Below are positions 19,377 to 29,108 of a stretch of DNA of 64,000 bases, piece by piece (positions within the stretch are counted from its first letter, which is position 1; every line of letters starts with the position of its first letter). The DNA lies in NCBI RefSeq assembly GCF_039888675.1, contig NZ_JBDQQR010000001.1:806001-870000 (forward strand), given 5' to 3'. The DNA comes from Mesorhizobium sp. CAU 1732. Its GTDB lineage: Bacteria > Pseudomonadota > Alphaproteobacteria > Rhizobiales > Rhizobiaceae. The translations under genes and the position numbers were made by a program. Under the pieces are notes generated by a model. It worked only from the letters and a program-made list of their open reading frames with translations, was not told the DNA's origin and did no database searches.

Positions 19377-20942
19377 ATGGTCGAGGATAACGGCAACGCC
19401 GCACTGTATTTTGTCGATCGCCATGTCGCGGAGGGGCGGGGCGACAAGGCCGCCTTCGTGGAAAGCGGGGAGGGCGGGCGCACGCTGACCTATGGCGGGC
19501 TCGCGGAGCAGTCGTCGCGCATGGCCGACCTTTATGCGCGGCACGGCATCCAGCCGGAAGGCCGCGCGGCGATCATCATGCTCGACGAGATCGCGCTGCC
19601 GGTGATCTTCTGGGGAAGCCTCAAGGCAGGCGTGGTGCCGATTCCGCTGAACACGCTTCTGTCGACCGATTATTACGAGATCATCCTCAACGACGCGCGC
19701 GTCAAGGTGCTGTTCGTCTCGCCGGAACTGCTGCCTGCGGTTGAGCCGATCCTGTCGCGTATCGCCTCCCTGCGCCATGTCTTCGTGGTGGGCGGCGAGG
19801 CGGGCGGACACCTGTCCTTCGCCGATGAACTCGCCGCCTCGCAGCCGGGCGGCATGTGCCATGCGAGCGATGACGAATGCGCGTTCTGGCTCTATTCGTC
19901 GGGCTCCACGGGGCGGCCAAAGGGCGTACGCCACGTTCATTCCAGCCTCAAGGCGACGTCCGACACGTTCGGCGCGCAGGTGCTCGCCATCACGCAGGAC
20001 GACGTCGTGCTGTCCGCCGCCAAGCTGTTCTTCGCCTACGGCCTCGGCAACTCGATGACCTTCCCGATGTCGGTCGGCGCGACCGCGATCCTGCATCGCG
20101 GGAGGCCGACGCCGGACGTGATGTTCAAGGCGATCGAAGACAGCCGGCCGACGATCTTCTGCGGCGTGCCCACGCTGTTCGCCGCGATGCTCGCGCATGC
20201 GGGCGCGACCGACGCCGTTTCCACCAGCCTGCGCATCTGCACGTCGGCGGGCGAAGCGCTGCCGGCCGAGGTCGGCAATCGCTGGCGGCAACTCTTCGGC
20301 GTCGATATCCTCGACGGCGTGGGGTCCACCGAGATGCTGCATATCTTCCTCGCCAATGCACCGGGCAGCATCGTCTACGGCACGTCGGGCGTCGCCGTGC
20401 CGGGCTACGCGGTCAAGCTGGTCGACGAACAGGGCGCGGAGATCGATGGTCCCGGCGAGGTCGGCGAACTGCTCGTCAACGGGCCGTCCGCCGCGGAGAA
20501 TTACTGGAACCAGCGCGACAAGAGCCGCTCGACCTTCGAGGGCAGATGGACGCGCACCGGCGACAAATACGAGCGCACCGGCGATGGCCGTTTCGTCTAT
20601 TGCGGGCGCACGGACGACATGTTCAAGGTCTCGGGCATCTGGGTCGCGCCGTTCGAGGTCGAGCAGGCGCTCGTCTCGCATCCGCGCGTGCTGGAAGCGG
20701 CGGTCGTGCCGTTTCGCGACCACGAAGGGCTCGAGAAGCCGCTGGCCTATGTCGTGCTGAAGGACGGGGCGGCGGCCGACACCCTGCCCGAAATGCTCAA
20801 GGCGCATGTCAAGGAGCGCATCGGCGCGTGGAAATATCCGCGCTGGATCAGCATCGTTCCCGAACTGCCGAAGACCGCGACGGGAAAAATCCAGCGCTTC
20901 AAATTGCGCGAGGACGAATGGACCCGGGCAGTCGATAGGTGA
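19377..20942 (+). CDS. bclA: Benzoate-CoA ligase
   Basis: 521 residues, AMP-forming acyl-CoA synthetase: benzoate + CoA + ATP to benzoyl-CoA, the entry step of the box pathway (established). The phosphate-binding loop is WLYSSGSTGRPKGVRH, the adenine motif DGVGSTEMLHIF, the hinge region FVYCGRTDDMFKVSG and the catalytic Lys motif PKTATGKIQRF. The 'NTLLSTDYYEIIL' and 'FFAYGLGNSMTFPMSVGAT' segments are typical of benzoate and hydroxybenzoate ligases. An ATG with GGAGG upstream is used. It follows the LIV-type genes in the same operon, so uptake and activation are co-expressed. Activity on 4-hydroxybenzoate or 2-aminobenzoate cannot be excluded. Confidence 0.92.
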   Translation: MVEDNGNAALYFVDRHVAEGRGDKAAFVESGEGGRTLTYGGLAEQSSRMADLYARHGIQPEGRAAIIMLDEIALPVIFWGSLKAGVVPIPLNTLLSTDYYEIILNDARVKVLFVSPELLPAVEPILSRIASLRHVFVVGGEAGGHLSFADELAASQPGGMCHASDDECAFWLYSSGSTGRPKGVRHVHSSLKATSDTFGAQVLAITQDDVVLSAAKLFFAYGLGNSMTFPMSVGATAILHRGRPTPDVMFKAIEDSRPTIFCGVPTLFAAMLAHAGATDAVSTSLRICTSAGEALPAEVGNRWRQLFGVDILDGVGSTEMLHIFLANAPGSIVYGTSGVAVPGYAVKLVDEQGAEIDGPGEVGELLVNGPSAAENYWNQRDKSRSTFEGRWTRTGDKYERTGDGRFVYCGRTDDMFKVSGIWVAPFEVEQALVSHPRVLEAAVVPFRDHEGLEKPLAYVVLKDGAAADTLPEMLKAHVKERIGAWKYPRWISIVPELPKTATGKIQRFKLREDEWTRAVDR

Positions 20943-20955
20943 GGCGCCGGGCCGG

Positions 20956-21657
20956 ATGATCGAACTCTTCTACGCGCCGACGCCGAACGGCTGGAAGGTC
21001 GCGATCATGCTGGAGGAGTGCGGCCTTCGATACGAAGCCCGCTTCCTCGACATCTTCGCGGGCGCGCAGTTCGAGCCGGAGTTTTTGGCGATTAGCCCCA
21101 ATGCGCGCATGCCGGCCATCGTGGACCGTGATGCCGGCGCGACGCCGGTAAGCGTGTTCGAATCCGGCGCGATCCTGTTCTACCTCGCCGAAAAGACCGG
21201 GCGCTTCATGGGGACGAGACCGCAGGCGCGGAAGGAAACGCTCGAATGGCTGTTCTGGCAGACGGGCAATCTCGGGCCCATGGCGGGGCAGTACGCGCAT
21301 TTCCGCATGTTCGGCCCACGGGAGCGGCAGGACTACAGTCTCGCCCGCTATCGCGGAGAGTATGAACGCTGCCTCGCGGTGCTGGAACGCCGGCTCGACG
21401 GCCGCGCCTTCGTGGTCGACGACTATTCGATCGCCGACATGCAGATATTTCCCTGGGTGTTCATCGCCCGCAATCTCGACGTGTCGCTCGATCTCTTCCC
21501 GAACGTGTCGGCCTGGCGCGAGCGCCTCAAGCAACGGCCTGCCGTGCGCGCCGCCATCGACCTGATGAAGGACCGGCAGAACCGCGGCGAGTACAATGCC
21601 GATACCAATCGGATGCTCTACAACCAGACCGCCGCGCATATCCCGCAGCGCCGCTAG
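20956..21657 (+). CDS. Glutathione S-transferase family protein
   Basis: 233 residues from ATG 20956, 13 bases after the ligase stop; the open frame extends into bclA but ATG 20956 fits known N-termini. The N-terminal thioredoxin-like domain ('IELFYAPTPNGWKVAIMLEE', then MPAIVD and FESGAILFYLAEK, the usual cis-Pro and gamma-glutamyl contact regions) is followed by the helical C-terminal domain ('SIADMQIFPWV'). Ser/Thr/Asn near position 10 would be the glutathione-activating residue. Its role in a benzoate operon is unclear; detoxifying the reactive epoxide of the box pathway is possible (inference). Its TAG overlaps the stop of the convergent dehydrogenase gene. Confidence 0.88.
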   Translation: MIELFYAPTPNGWKVAIMLEECGLRYEARFLDIFAGAQFEPEFLAISPNARMPAIVDRDAGATPVSVFESGAILFYLAEKTGRFMGTRPQARKETLEWLFWQTGNLGPMAGQYAHFRMFGPRERQDYSLARYRGEYERCLAVLERRLDGRAFVVDDYSIADMQIFPWVFIARNLDVSLDLFPNVSAWRERLKQRPAVRAAIDLMKDRQNRGEYNADTNRMLYNQTAAHIPQRR

Positions 21658-23102
21658 CTGGGCGTGCTCTGCGCCTGGAACGTGGACCAGATTTCCTCGC
21701 CTGCGACGGCCATGAGTGCGTAGCCTTCGCACATCGCCGCATGGCGACGATCCCAGCCCGCAACGCAGGCCCGAAGTTGTGGCGAGGCGGGTTCGGTGTC
21801 GAGATCGGCGAGGTCGATCCCGGCCGCATTCGCCAGCCAGGCACGCTCGATTCTGCGCGTGGCGATGAACGCCGCCACGTCGATTCGTTCGGTCTCCATT
21901 GCTTCTCCTCCCTGTTGAATGCTCGCCCAATGCATCAGCCCGCCGCGCTCGCGCGGGAAGCCGAGGCCGTGAACGCTGGCAAGGTCGATCGCGGCGGCGG
22001 ACGCGACGCCTTCCCCGAGGATCGCCGAGGCTTCGGCGACCATCGCCGCCAGAACGCATCGCCGCATCTCGTCTTGCGAAAACGCCCGGCGCTCGATGCG
22101 GGCGAAATGCGCCTCCTCGCGGATGGCGTCCTCGACCAGCGGATCGATCACCGCGCCGCCGCCGCCGGGATAGCGATACCAGCCGACGCCGGCCTTCTTG
22201 CCGATGCGGCCTTCCTCGACCATCCTGTCGGTGATCGCAAAGCGCCGCCCCGAGCCTGCGGTCCCGCCCTGCCGGCGGCGATGGTAGGTGGCATCGAGAC
22301 CGGCGAGGTCCTGCGCCTCGAACGGGCCGATGGCGAAGCCGAAGTCCACCATCGCCTCGTCGAGTTCCCACGGCAGCCCGCCTTTCAGAAGGATCGCATC
22401 GCAGACGGCGTTGCGGCGCTGGGTCAGGCGATCGACGATGCCGCCGGGCGACGCGCCGAGCGCGATCGGCAGCTTGCCCAGCCTGCGGGCAAGCGCGAGC
22501 CCCTGCGACAGCGACCGGGCCGACGTGCCTTCGCAGGACGAGACTTCGACGAGCGACGTCAGATGCGCAGGCGCGGAGAGGCCGAACCACACCACCCGGT
22601 CCGGATAGGGCGTTGCCTCTGCGATGGACCGCAGATCGCAGGACGCGGTCGTCGTGGCGAGCAGCGCGCCGGGCGCAGCAGCCCCCAGATCGCGCAGGAT
22701 GGATCGCTTGAGCGAGAGGTTTTCCGGCACCGCCTCGATGACGGCGTCCGCCGACGAAAGTCCCGCCAGACCGGTCTGCCAGCGAACGCCTTCACGGATC
22801 GCGGCCCGGTCGCTGTCGGTGAGCCGTCCGGCTGCGACCTCGTGATCCAGCAGCTTCGAGAACCAGTGGCGGGATCGCTCGCAGCCATGGGCGTCCGCTT
22901 CGACGATCGTCACGCCGATGCGCGCGCGCCGCAGCGCGAAGGAAAGGCCGGTGCCGATGGTGCCGCCGCCGATCACGGCAGCACGGGCGATCGAACAGGG
23001 TCCGGCGGCGAGCGCTGCGGCAATCATGGCGCGTTCCGCCGCTTCTAGATGGAGGATGGCCGGGCTCGTTCGATCGTTTCGCGTGTTCATCGCCCGTGCC
23101 AT
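21654..23102 (-). CDS. 3-hydroxyacyl-CoA dehydrogenase-like protein with substituted active site
   Basis: 482 residues. It has an NAD-binding Rossmann fold (GGGTIGTG, 45-52) followed by two 3HCDH C-terminal domains ('FEAQDLAGLDATY' and 'GFPRERGGLMHWA'), like FadB/FadJ without the hydratase part. At the usual catalytic segment (HFFNPV...LVEV) it reads WFGLSAPAHLTSLVEV. The catalytic His aligns with Gly174 and the Asn with Ala177, while Glu186 remains. The later Asn of 'GFIVNR' is Asp (GGIVDR). Ordinary dehydrogenase chemistry is therefore doubtful. It is the last gene of the boxC-boxB-boxA-thioesterase unit. It may act on an aromatic or hydroxyphenylpropanoyl-CoA, or be non-catalytic. The start has GAGG about 9 bases upstream. 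Confidence 0.82.
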   Translation of the reverse strand: MARAMNTRNDRTSPAILHLEAAERAMIAAALAAGPCSIARAAVIGGGTIGTGLSFALRRARIGVTIVEADAHGCERSRHWFSKLLDHEVAAGRLTDSDRAAIREGVRWQTGLAGLSSADAVIEAVPENLSLKRSILRDLGAAAPGALLATTTASCDLRSIAEATPYPDRVVWFGLSAPAHLTSLVEVSSCEGTSARSLSQGLALARRLGKLPIALGASPGGIVDRLTQRRNAVCDAILLKGGLPWELDEAMVDFGFAIGPFEAQDLAGLDATYHRRRQGGTAGSGRRFAITDRMVEEGRIGKKAGVGWYRYPGGGGAVIDPLVEDAIREEAHFARIERRAFSQDEMRRCVLAAMVAEASAILGEGVASAAAIDLASVHGLGFPRERGGLMHWASIQQGGEAMETERIDVAAFIATRRIERAWLANAAGIDLADLDTEPASPQLRACVAGWDRRHAAMCEGYALMAVAGEEIWSTFQAQSTPS

Positions 23103-23117
23103 CTCGATCCTCGTCGA

Positions 23118-23582
23118 TCAGGCCGGCGGCGCCGACAGAAACGGCTCGGCGATCGCGCGGATGTCGGCGGGGATGGCCGTCTTCTCGTGCCTGTCGGCGA
23201 CCACGAACACGCAGACGAACTTTCCTTGGAAACACAGCCTGCCCGCCTGGTGCCCGTCGACCGCGAAGCCGATCGACGTCTCGCCGAGCCGGGTCAGGTG
23301 GACGGTGCATTCGAGCGGCGCGCGCGGCGTCACGTGAAAGCGGAAATCCATTTCCAGCCGGGCAAACGGCGTGCCGAGATTCCGGTCGATGTTGAGGCTG
23401 AACCAGTCATTGCCGATCCGGTGCTGCCACCACGCATCGATCGCTTCGAGCGCGAAGTAGGGAATGCGTCCGGTATAGGCGATCCTCGCCGGATCGCAGT
23501 CGGCCCAGCCGACCCGGATTCGATGGACGAAAGACGCTGTACCCGCGCTCGCATCGTTGCCGGAAGAACGCGCGTCGCCCAT
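23118..23582 (-). CDS. 4-hydroxybenzoyl-CoA thioesterase family acyl-CoA thioesterase
   Basis: 154 residues from ATG 23582; the longer open frame upstream runs through boxA and is ignored. Hot-dog fold with the 4HBT signature VGWADCDPARIAYTGR, whose Asp is the expected catalytic residue, then 'YFALEAIDAWW'. In box clusters such thioesterases are thought to release dead-end aromatic CoA esters and recycle CoA. It lies between boxA (11-base gap) and the dehydrogenase-like gene (15-base gap), clearly in the same transcript. Confidence 0.88.
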   Translation of the reverse strand: MGDARSSGNDASAGTASFVHRIRVGWADCDPARIAYTGRIPYFALEAIDAWWQHRIGNDWFSLNIDRNLGTPFARLEMDFRFHVTPRAPLECTVHLTRLGETSIGFAVDGHQAGRLCFQGKFVCVFVVADRHEKTAIPADIRAIAEPFLSAPPA

Positions 23583-23593
23583 GGAAGCCTCCT

Positions 23594-24790
23594 TCAATAG
23601 GTTTCGAGATGATAGCGGCCGGCGTCGCGCATGCCGTTTCGGATCGAGGTCCAGTCGAGGCCCGCGCCGCGCGCGATGTCCTTGAATGCTTCCTCGACGC
23701 CCCCCTCCATCGCCTTCAGTCCGCAGACATAGATATGCGTGTTGTCCTGCGAGAGGGCGCTGGCGAGACGTGCCGCCTCGGTCCGCATCTTGTCCTGAAC
23801 ATACTGCTTGTCCTGGCCGCCGACGCGGGAGAAGGCGAAATGCTTGGCGAGAAAGCCGTCCGGCACTTTCTTCAAGGGTCCGAAATAGGGCAGGGCCTCC
23901 GGCGCGCGGGCACCGAAGAACAGCGTCATGCCCCCGGAATTTGCTGCCGCGGTGCGTTGGCGGCGCATCGTGAAGCCGCGAAATGGCGCCGAGCCCGTCC
24001 CGGTGCAGATCATGATCAGGTGCGCCTGCGGATCGTCGGGCATCAGGAAGGTCGATCCGAAAGGTCCCATCAGGTCGACCTTGTCGCCCTTCTTCAGGTC
24101 GCAGACGAAATTCGAGCAGACGCCATTCGGCTCGCGCTTGACGGTCAGCGCGATGTTGTTGGTGTTCGGCCGCTCGCCGTCGCGCGGGCTGGAGATCGAA
24201 TAGAGCCGCATCCGGTGCGGCCGTCCGTTCTCGTCCGTGCCCGGCGCGACGATGCCGACGCTTTGGCCTTCGAGAACCGGAAAATGCTGCGATCCCAGAT
24301 CGAGGATGATGTGGCGCACGTCGCTGTCGGACGCTTCGGCCGTGAGACGGTAGTTTCCCTGGATCGTGCCGATCGCGGGCTTGGCGCTGCCGTAGAGATT
24401 GACGGTCGGCTTCGACGCCGAGAGCGGGGCCTTCACCGCACCGCCCGCGCCCGCATGCGCTTCGGCCAGAAGCGCGGCGACCGCATCGTCGAGCGCCTCG
24501 ATCGTGACCGCGCCTGCGCCGTTGTCGGCCTTGATATCTTCCTGCACGGGCAGGTCCATCCAGCCGAGCTGCTCCTCCAGGCTGTAAGGTTCGGCGACCA
24601 CGCGCCAGTTGTCGATCGAGCCCGTGGGGCACGGCGCGATGCAGGACATGCAGAAATTGCACTTCGCCGGGTCCACCACGACGTTGTTCTCGTCATGCGT
24701 GATGGCCCCGATGGGGCAGGCCTCCTCGCAGGTGTGGCACCGGATGCAAATCTCCGGGTCGATGAGATGCTGTTTGACGGGCGCGTTCAT
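23594..24790 (-). CDS. boxA: Benzoyl-CoA 2,3-epoxidase reductase subunit BoxA
   Basis: 398 residues from ATG 24790, chosen because GGAG lies about 11 bases upstream. An ATG 8 codons earlier abuts the boxB stop. Two [4Fe-4S] motifs, C15/C18/C21/C25 and C44/C47/C50/C54, form an N-terminal ferredoxin domain. A flavin/NADPH reductase module follows ('MRLYSISSPRDGE' for FAD, 'ICTGTGSAPFRGF' for NADP). BoxA passes electrons from NADPH to BoxB for epoxidation of benzoyl-CoA (established). The order boxC-boxB-boxA is on the minus strand. Confidence 0.96.
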   Translation of the reverse strand: MNAPVKQHLIDPEICIRCHTCEEACPIGAITHDENNVVVDPAKCNFCMSCIAPCPTGSIDNWRVVAEPYSLEEQLGWMDLPVQEDIKADNGAGAVTIEALDDAVAALLAEAHAGAGGAVKAPLSASKPTVNLYGSAKPAIGTIQGNYRLTAEASDSDVRHIILDLGSQHFPVLEGQSVGIVAPGTDENGRPHRMRLYSISSPRDGERPNTNNIALTVKREPNGVCSNFVCDLKKGDKVDLMGPFGSTFLMPDDPQAHLIMICTGTGSAPFRGFTMRRQRTAAANSGGMTLFFGARAPEALPYFGPLKKVPDGFLAKHFAFSRVGGQDKQYVQDKMRTEAARLASALSQDNTHIYVCGLKAMEGGVEEAFKDIARGAGLDWTSIRNGMRDAGRYHLETY

Positions 24791-24814
24791 GGCTTTGCTC
24801 CGTTCGAGACCCAC

Positions 24815-26266
<1,452 letters not shown>

Positions 26267-26300
26267 GGGATCCTCCCGGAAAGCCTTCGAAGTGTTCGCG

Positions 26301-27962
26301 TCAGACGCGGCGCATGTCGTAATTGCCCCGCACGCCGGTTCCGTAGCGGCGAAGCGCGCCGTCCTCCCCGCCCGCGTTGGGCCGCTGGAAAATCCAGTTC
26401 TGCCAGGCGGTGAGACGGCCGAAGATGCGCGTTTCCATGGTTTCAGGCCCGGCAAAGCGCAGATTGGCCTCCATGCCGGTCATCGCGTCGGGTGAGAAAC
26501 TGGTGCGTTCTTCGAGGAAGATGCGGACTTCGTCCTCCCAGTCGATGTCGTCGAAGGCGAAGGTGACGAGGCCAAGCGCGTTCGCGTCGAAAGCCTCAAG
26601 GGCCTCGCCGACACGCTCGCGCGCGCCGTCGACCTTTTCCGGCTCGCCGAGAAAGCGCGTCTGAAGCCGTGTCAGCCCGTTGGACATGGGGAAGGGGCCG
26701 AAATTGCCGTCGGTCAGCGTGATCGTCGCGACCGCGCGGTTGTCGCCCTCGAAATCGCCCTCGGCCATGTAGGACCGGTCGACCGCGAACAGGAGTTCGG
26801 CGAGCATGCCCGCAAAGCAGGAGCCCGGCTCGACCAGCGCGACCAGCGATCGCGAGGTCAGGTCGACCCGCTTGAGGACACGCTTCCAGTAGAGCAGGAT
26901 TTCGTTGGCGAGCCAGTGGTCGCGGTTGGCGAAAAGGACGGCTTCATGCGCCGCGACCTTTTCCGGGTCGCCCTGGGTGCGGATCACCAGCGTGCCGGTT
27001 TCGAGTTCGTTGAGCCGCAGATGCAGGATCGCGTCGTCGAGTTCGCGTGCCGCGCGCAGGATCCAGCTCGCGGCACCCTGTTCATGCAGCGCCGCGATCG
27101 TGGCGGGCGCATCCTCGTCCGGCCCGGAGATGGTGATGGTGGCGAGGCCCTTGGCGCGGTCGATCTCCACCTCGACCGTCGAGTAGGTCAGGCTGCCATC
27201 CTCGCCGATCGTGCGCGCCAGCGGCGTCAACTGCACGCCCTTGCCATCGCCGTTGCGGCGCGACTTGCCCGCGATCTCCTTCGCTCGGGCCGAGACGGTT
27301 TCGGCAAATTTCGAGTTCGGCACGATCTCATCAACCAGCCGCCACTCGACGGCGCGCTTGCCCTTCACGCCTTCCTCGGTCGAACAGAAGACGTCGGCCA
27401 GATCGCGCCGGACCTTCCGCTTGTCGGTGACGCGGGTGAGCCCGCCCGTGCCGGGAAGCACAGCGAGAAGCGGCACCTCCGGCAGCGCGACGTTGGACGA
27501 GCCGTCATCGGCCAGCATGATGTGATCGCAGGCAAGCGCCAGTTCGTAGCCGCCGCCCGCGCACGCGCCGCGGATGGCGCAGATGTAGTGCTGCCCGGAT
27601 TCCGCGCCCGCTGCCTCGAACGTGTTGCGGGTCTCGTTGGTGAACTTGCAGAAATTGACCTTGTGGGCATGCGCGGCCCCGGCCAGCATGCGGATGTTGG
27701 CGCCGGCGCAGAAGACGCGCTCCTTGCCCGATTGCAGCACCACCGCATGGATTTCGGGATGCTCGAACCGCATGCGCTGGACGATGTCGGCCAGTTCGAT
27801 ATCGACGCCGAGATCGTAGGAGTTCAGCTTGAGTTCGTAGCCGTCGAACAGGCCGCCGGCCTCGTCCACATCCATGAAGAGATTGGCCACGTCGCCCTCA
27901 TAGGTTACGCGCCAGTGGCGGTAACGCGACGGATCGACCTGAAAATCGATGATCTTGGACAC
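26301..27962 (-). CDS. boxC: 2,3-epoxybenzoyl-CoA dihydrolase (benzoyl-CoA-dihydrodiol lyase) BoxC
   Basis: 553 residues from the GTG at 27962, which has GGGAGAGAG directly upstream. An ATG 11 codons earlier would place that Shine-Dalgarno inside the gene. Two crotonase-like modules are present, the first with 'CAIRGACAGGGYELALACDHI' and 'PEVPLLAVLPGTGGLTR'. BoxC hydrolyses and opens the epoxide ring to 3,4-dehydroadipyl-CoA semialdehyde and formate (established). It is the first gene of the minus-strand box operon, with a BoxR-type site 36 bases upstream of its start. Confidence 0.96.
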   Translation of the reverse strand: MSKIIDFQVDPSRYRHWRVTYEGDVANLFMDVDEAGGLFDGYELKLNSYDLGVDIELADIVQRMRFEHPEIHAVVLQSGKERVFCAGANIRMLAGAAHAHKVNFCKFTNETRNTFEAAGAESGQHYICAIRGACAGGGYELALACDHIMLADDGSSNVALPEVPLLAVLPGTGGLTRVTDKRKVRRDLADVFCSTEEGVKGKRAVEWRLVDEIVPNSKFAETVSARAKEIAGKSRRNGDGKGVQLTPLARTIGEDGSLTYSTVEVEIDRAKGLATITISGPDEDAPATIAALHEQGAASWILRAARELDDAILHLRLNELETGTLVIRTQGDPEKVAAHEAVLFANRDHWLANEILLYWKRVLKRVDLTSRSLVALVEPGSCFAGMLAELLFAVDRSYMAEGDFEGDNRAVATITLTDGNFGPFPMSNGLTRLQTRFLGEPEKVDGARERVGEALEAFDANALGLVTFAFDDIDWEDEVRIFLEERTSFSPDAMTGMEANLRFAGPETMETRIFGRLTAWQNWIFQRPNAGGEDGALRRYGTGVRGNYDMRRV

Positions 27963-27997
27963 GGACTCTCTCCCAACTTCCGAGTGCGGCATCATTG

Positions 27998-28011
27998 TGC
28001 ATTATTTTGCG
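27998..28011. promoter_or_regulatory. Candidate BoxR operator before boxC
   Basis: TGCA-TTATTT-TGCG; on the minus strand CGCA-AAATAA-TGCA. It lies 36 bases from the boxC GTG, in the divergent boxC/hydrolase intergenic region. A weaker copy (CGCA-TTATTT-CACA) is at 28031-28044. Confidence 0.58.
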
Positions 28012-28071
28012 TGCGCTTCAAGCAGGGATTCGCATTATTTCACATAATAGGGCTTATTAACTTTCGTAAAG

Positions 28072-28085
28072 TGCGATATAATGCA
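28072..28085. promoter_or_regulatory. Candidate BoxR operator and -10 box before the alpha/beta hydrolase gene
   Basis: TGCG-ATATAA-TGCA with an embedded TATAAT (28077-28082). TTATTA at 28054-28059 is 17 bases upstream and could be a weak -35. The hydrolase ATG is at 28148 with GGAGG before it. The layout (operator on the -10) matches the sites at 14666 and 30503. Confidence 0.6.
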
Positions 28086-28147
28086 TGATATGGAGGGGCG
28101 ATGCGGTGCGATTCCATCGCGCGTTCGAACTGTTTGGAGGATCACGG

Positions 28148-28972
28148 ATGAACATCGACTGGACCGATGGCGGCAGGGTCATGTTTCGCGCGGGAGGCGC
28201 AAACCTCGAGGGCGCGATGTTCGGGCTGGAGCCGCGCAAGGCGACCACGATCGTCATGCTGCATGAGGGGTTGGGGTCGATCGATTTGTGGCGCGACCTG
28301 CCGCAGCGCATCGCAGCCGCCACGGGGCTCGGCGTCTTCGCCTATAGCCGCCGGGGCTACGGCAAATCCGACCCGGTGCCGCTGCCGCGGCCGATCGACT
28401 ATATGGAACGCGAAGCCGAAGACGTCCTGCCGGAGGTTTTGGCCGCGCTCGATCCGCGCCATGCGATCCTTCTCGGCCATAGCGACGGCGCGTCGATCGC
28501 AGCGCTGTATCTGGGCGCGTTCCAGGATCGGCGGATTCGCGGCCTGATCCTGATGGCGCCGCATTTCTTTACCGAGCCGGCCGGCCTGCGGGCGATCGCG
28601 GAAGCGCGAACCGCCTATGAGAGCGGTGACTTGCGCGCGCGCCTGGCGAAGTACCATGCCGATGTGGACAACGCCTTCCTCGGTTGGAACGATGCCTGGC
28701 TGAACCCGGACTTCGCAGCCTGGAACATCGAAAATGCGATCGACTATGTCCGCGTGCCGGTTCTGGCGATCCAGGGCGAAGATGACCAGTACGGAACGCT
28801 TGCCCAGTTGAAGGCGCTCGAATCGCGGCTCTATGCGCCCTTCGATGCGGTCGTCCTGAAAGGCTGCCGTCACGCGTCCTTCATCGACAAGCCGGCCGAG
28901 ACGCTCGACGCCGTGACGGACTTCGTGGCCCGGCTGGAGCGTATCGAGGACGAAGCGGTGATGATCCGATAA
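28148..28972 (+). CDS. Alpha/beta hydrolase of the box cluster
   Basis: 274 residues from ATG 28148, preceded by GGAGG; an earlier in-frame ATG at 28085 overlaps the promoter and is rejected. Alpha/beta-hydrolase fold with oxyanion 'MLHEGLGSIDLW', nucleophile elbow GHSDGAS, acid region 'IQGEDDQYG' and a His near 'GCRHASF'. Such hydrolases are regular members of box gene clusters, where a CoA-ester or lactone hydrolysis is suspected. The exact substrate is not known to me. It is divergent from boxC with its own BoxR-type site. Confidence 0.85.
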   Translation: MNIDWTDGGRVMFRAGGANLEGAMFGLEPRKATTIVMLHEGLGSIDLWRDLPQRIAAATGLGVFAYSRRGYGKSDPVPLPRPIDYMEREAEDVLPEVLAALDPRHAILLGHSDGASIAALYLGAFQDRRIRGLILMAPHFFTEPAGLRAIAEARTAYESGDLRARLAKYHADVDNAFLGWNDAWLNPDFAAWNIENAIDYVRVPVLAIQGEDDQYGTLAQLKALESRLYAPFDAVVLKGCRHASFIDKPAETLDAVTDFVARLERIEDEAVMIR

Positions 28973-29065
28973 CGGCGACGAGTCGTGACAAGTCACGCCG
29001 ACCAAGAGGCGCGATCGATGCGGATGCCGCGCGGTTTCTCGGATTGCACAAAGCGAATTGTGATA

Positions 29066-29093
29066 TATAGTGCATCTAATGCATTATCGTGCT
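29066..29093. promoter_or_regulatory. Promoter and BoxR-type operator of the Irr-like gene
   Basis: TATAGT (29066-29071) with TTGCAC 16 bases upstream (29044-29049) is a candidate promoter. Directly downstream are three TGC(A/T) repeats: TGCA at 29071, TGCA at 29080 and TGCT at 29090. The last two form TGCA-TTATCG-TGCT, whose minus strand ends CGATAA-TGCA like the other sites. A repressor bound here would cover the transcription start. Confidence 0.52.
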
Positions 29094-29108
29094 TTAGGGA
29101 GGCTGAAG

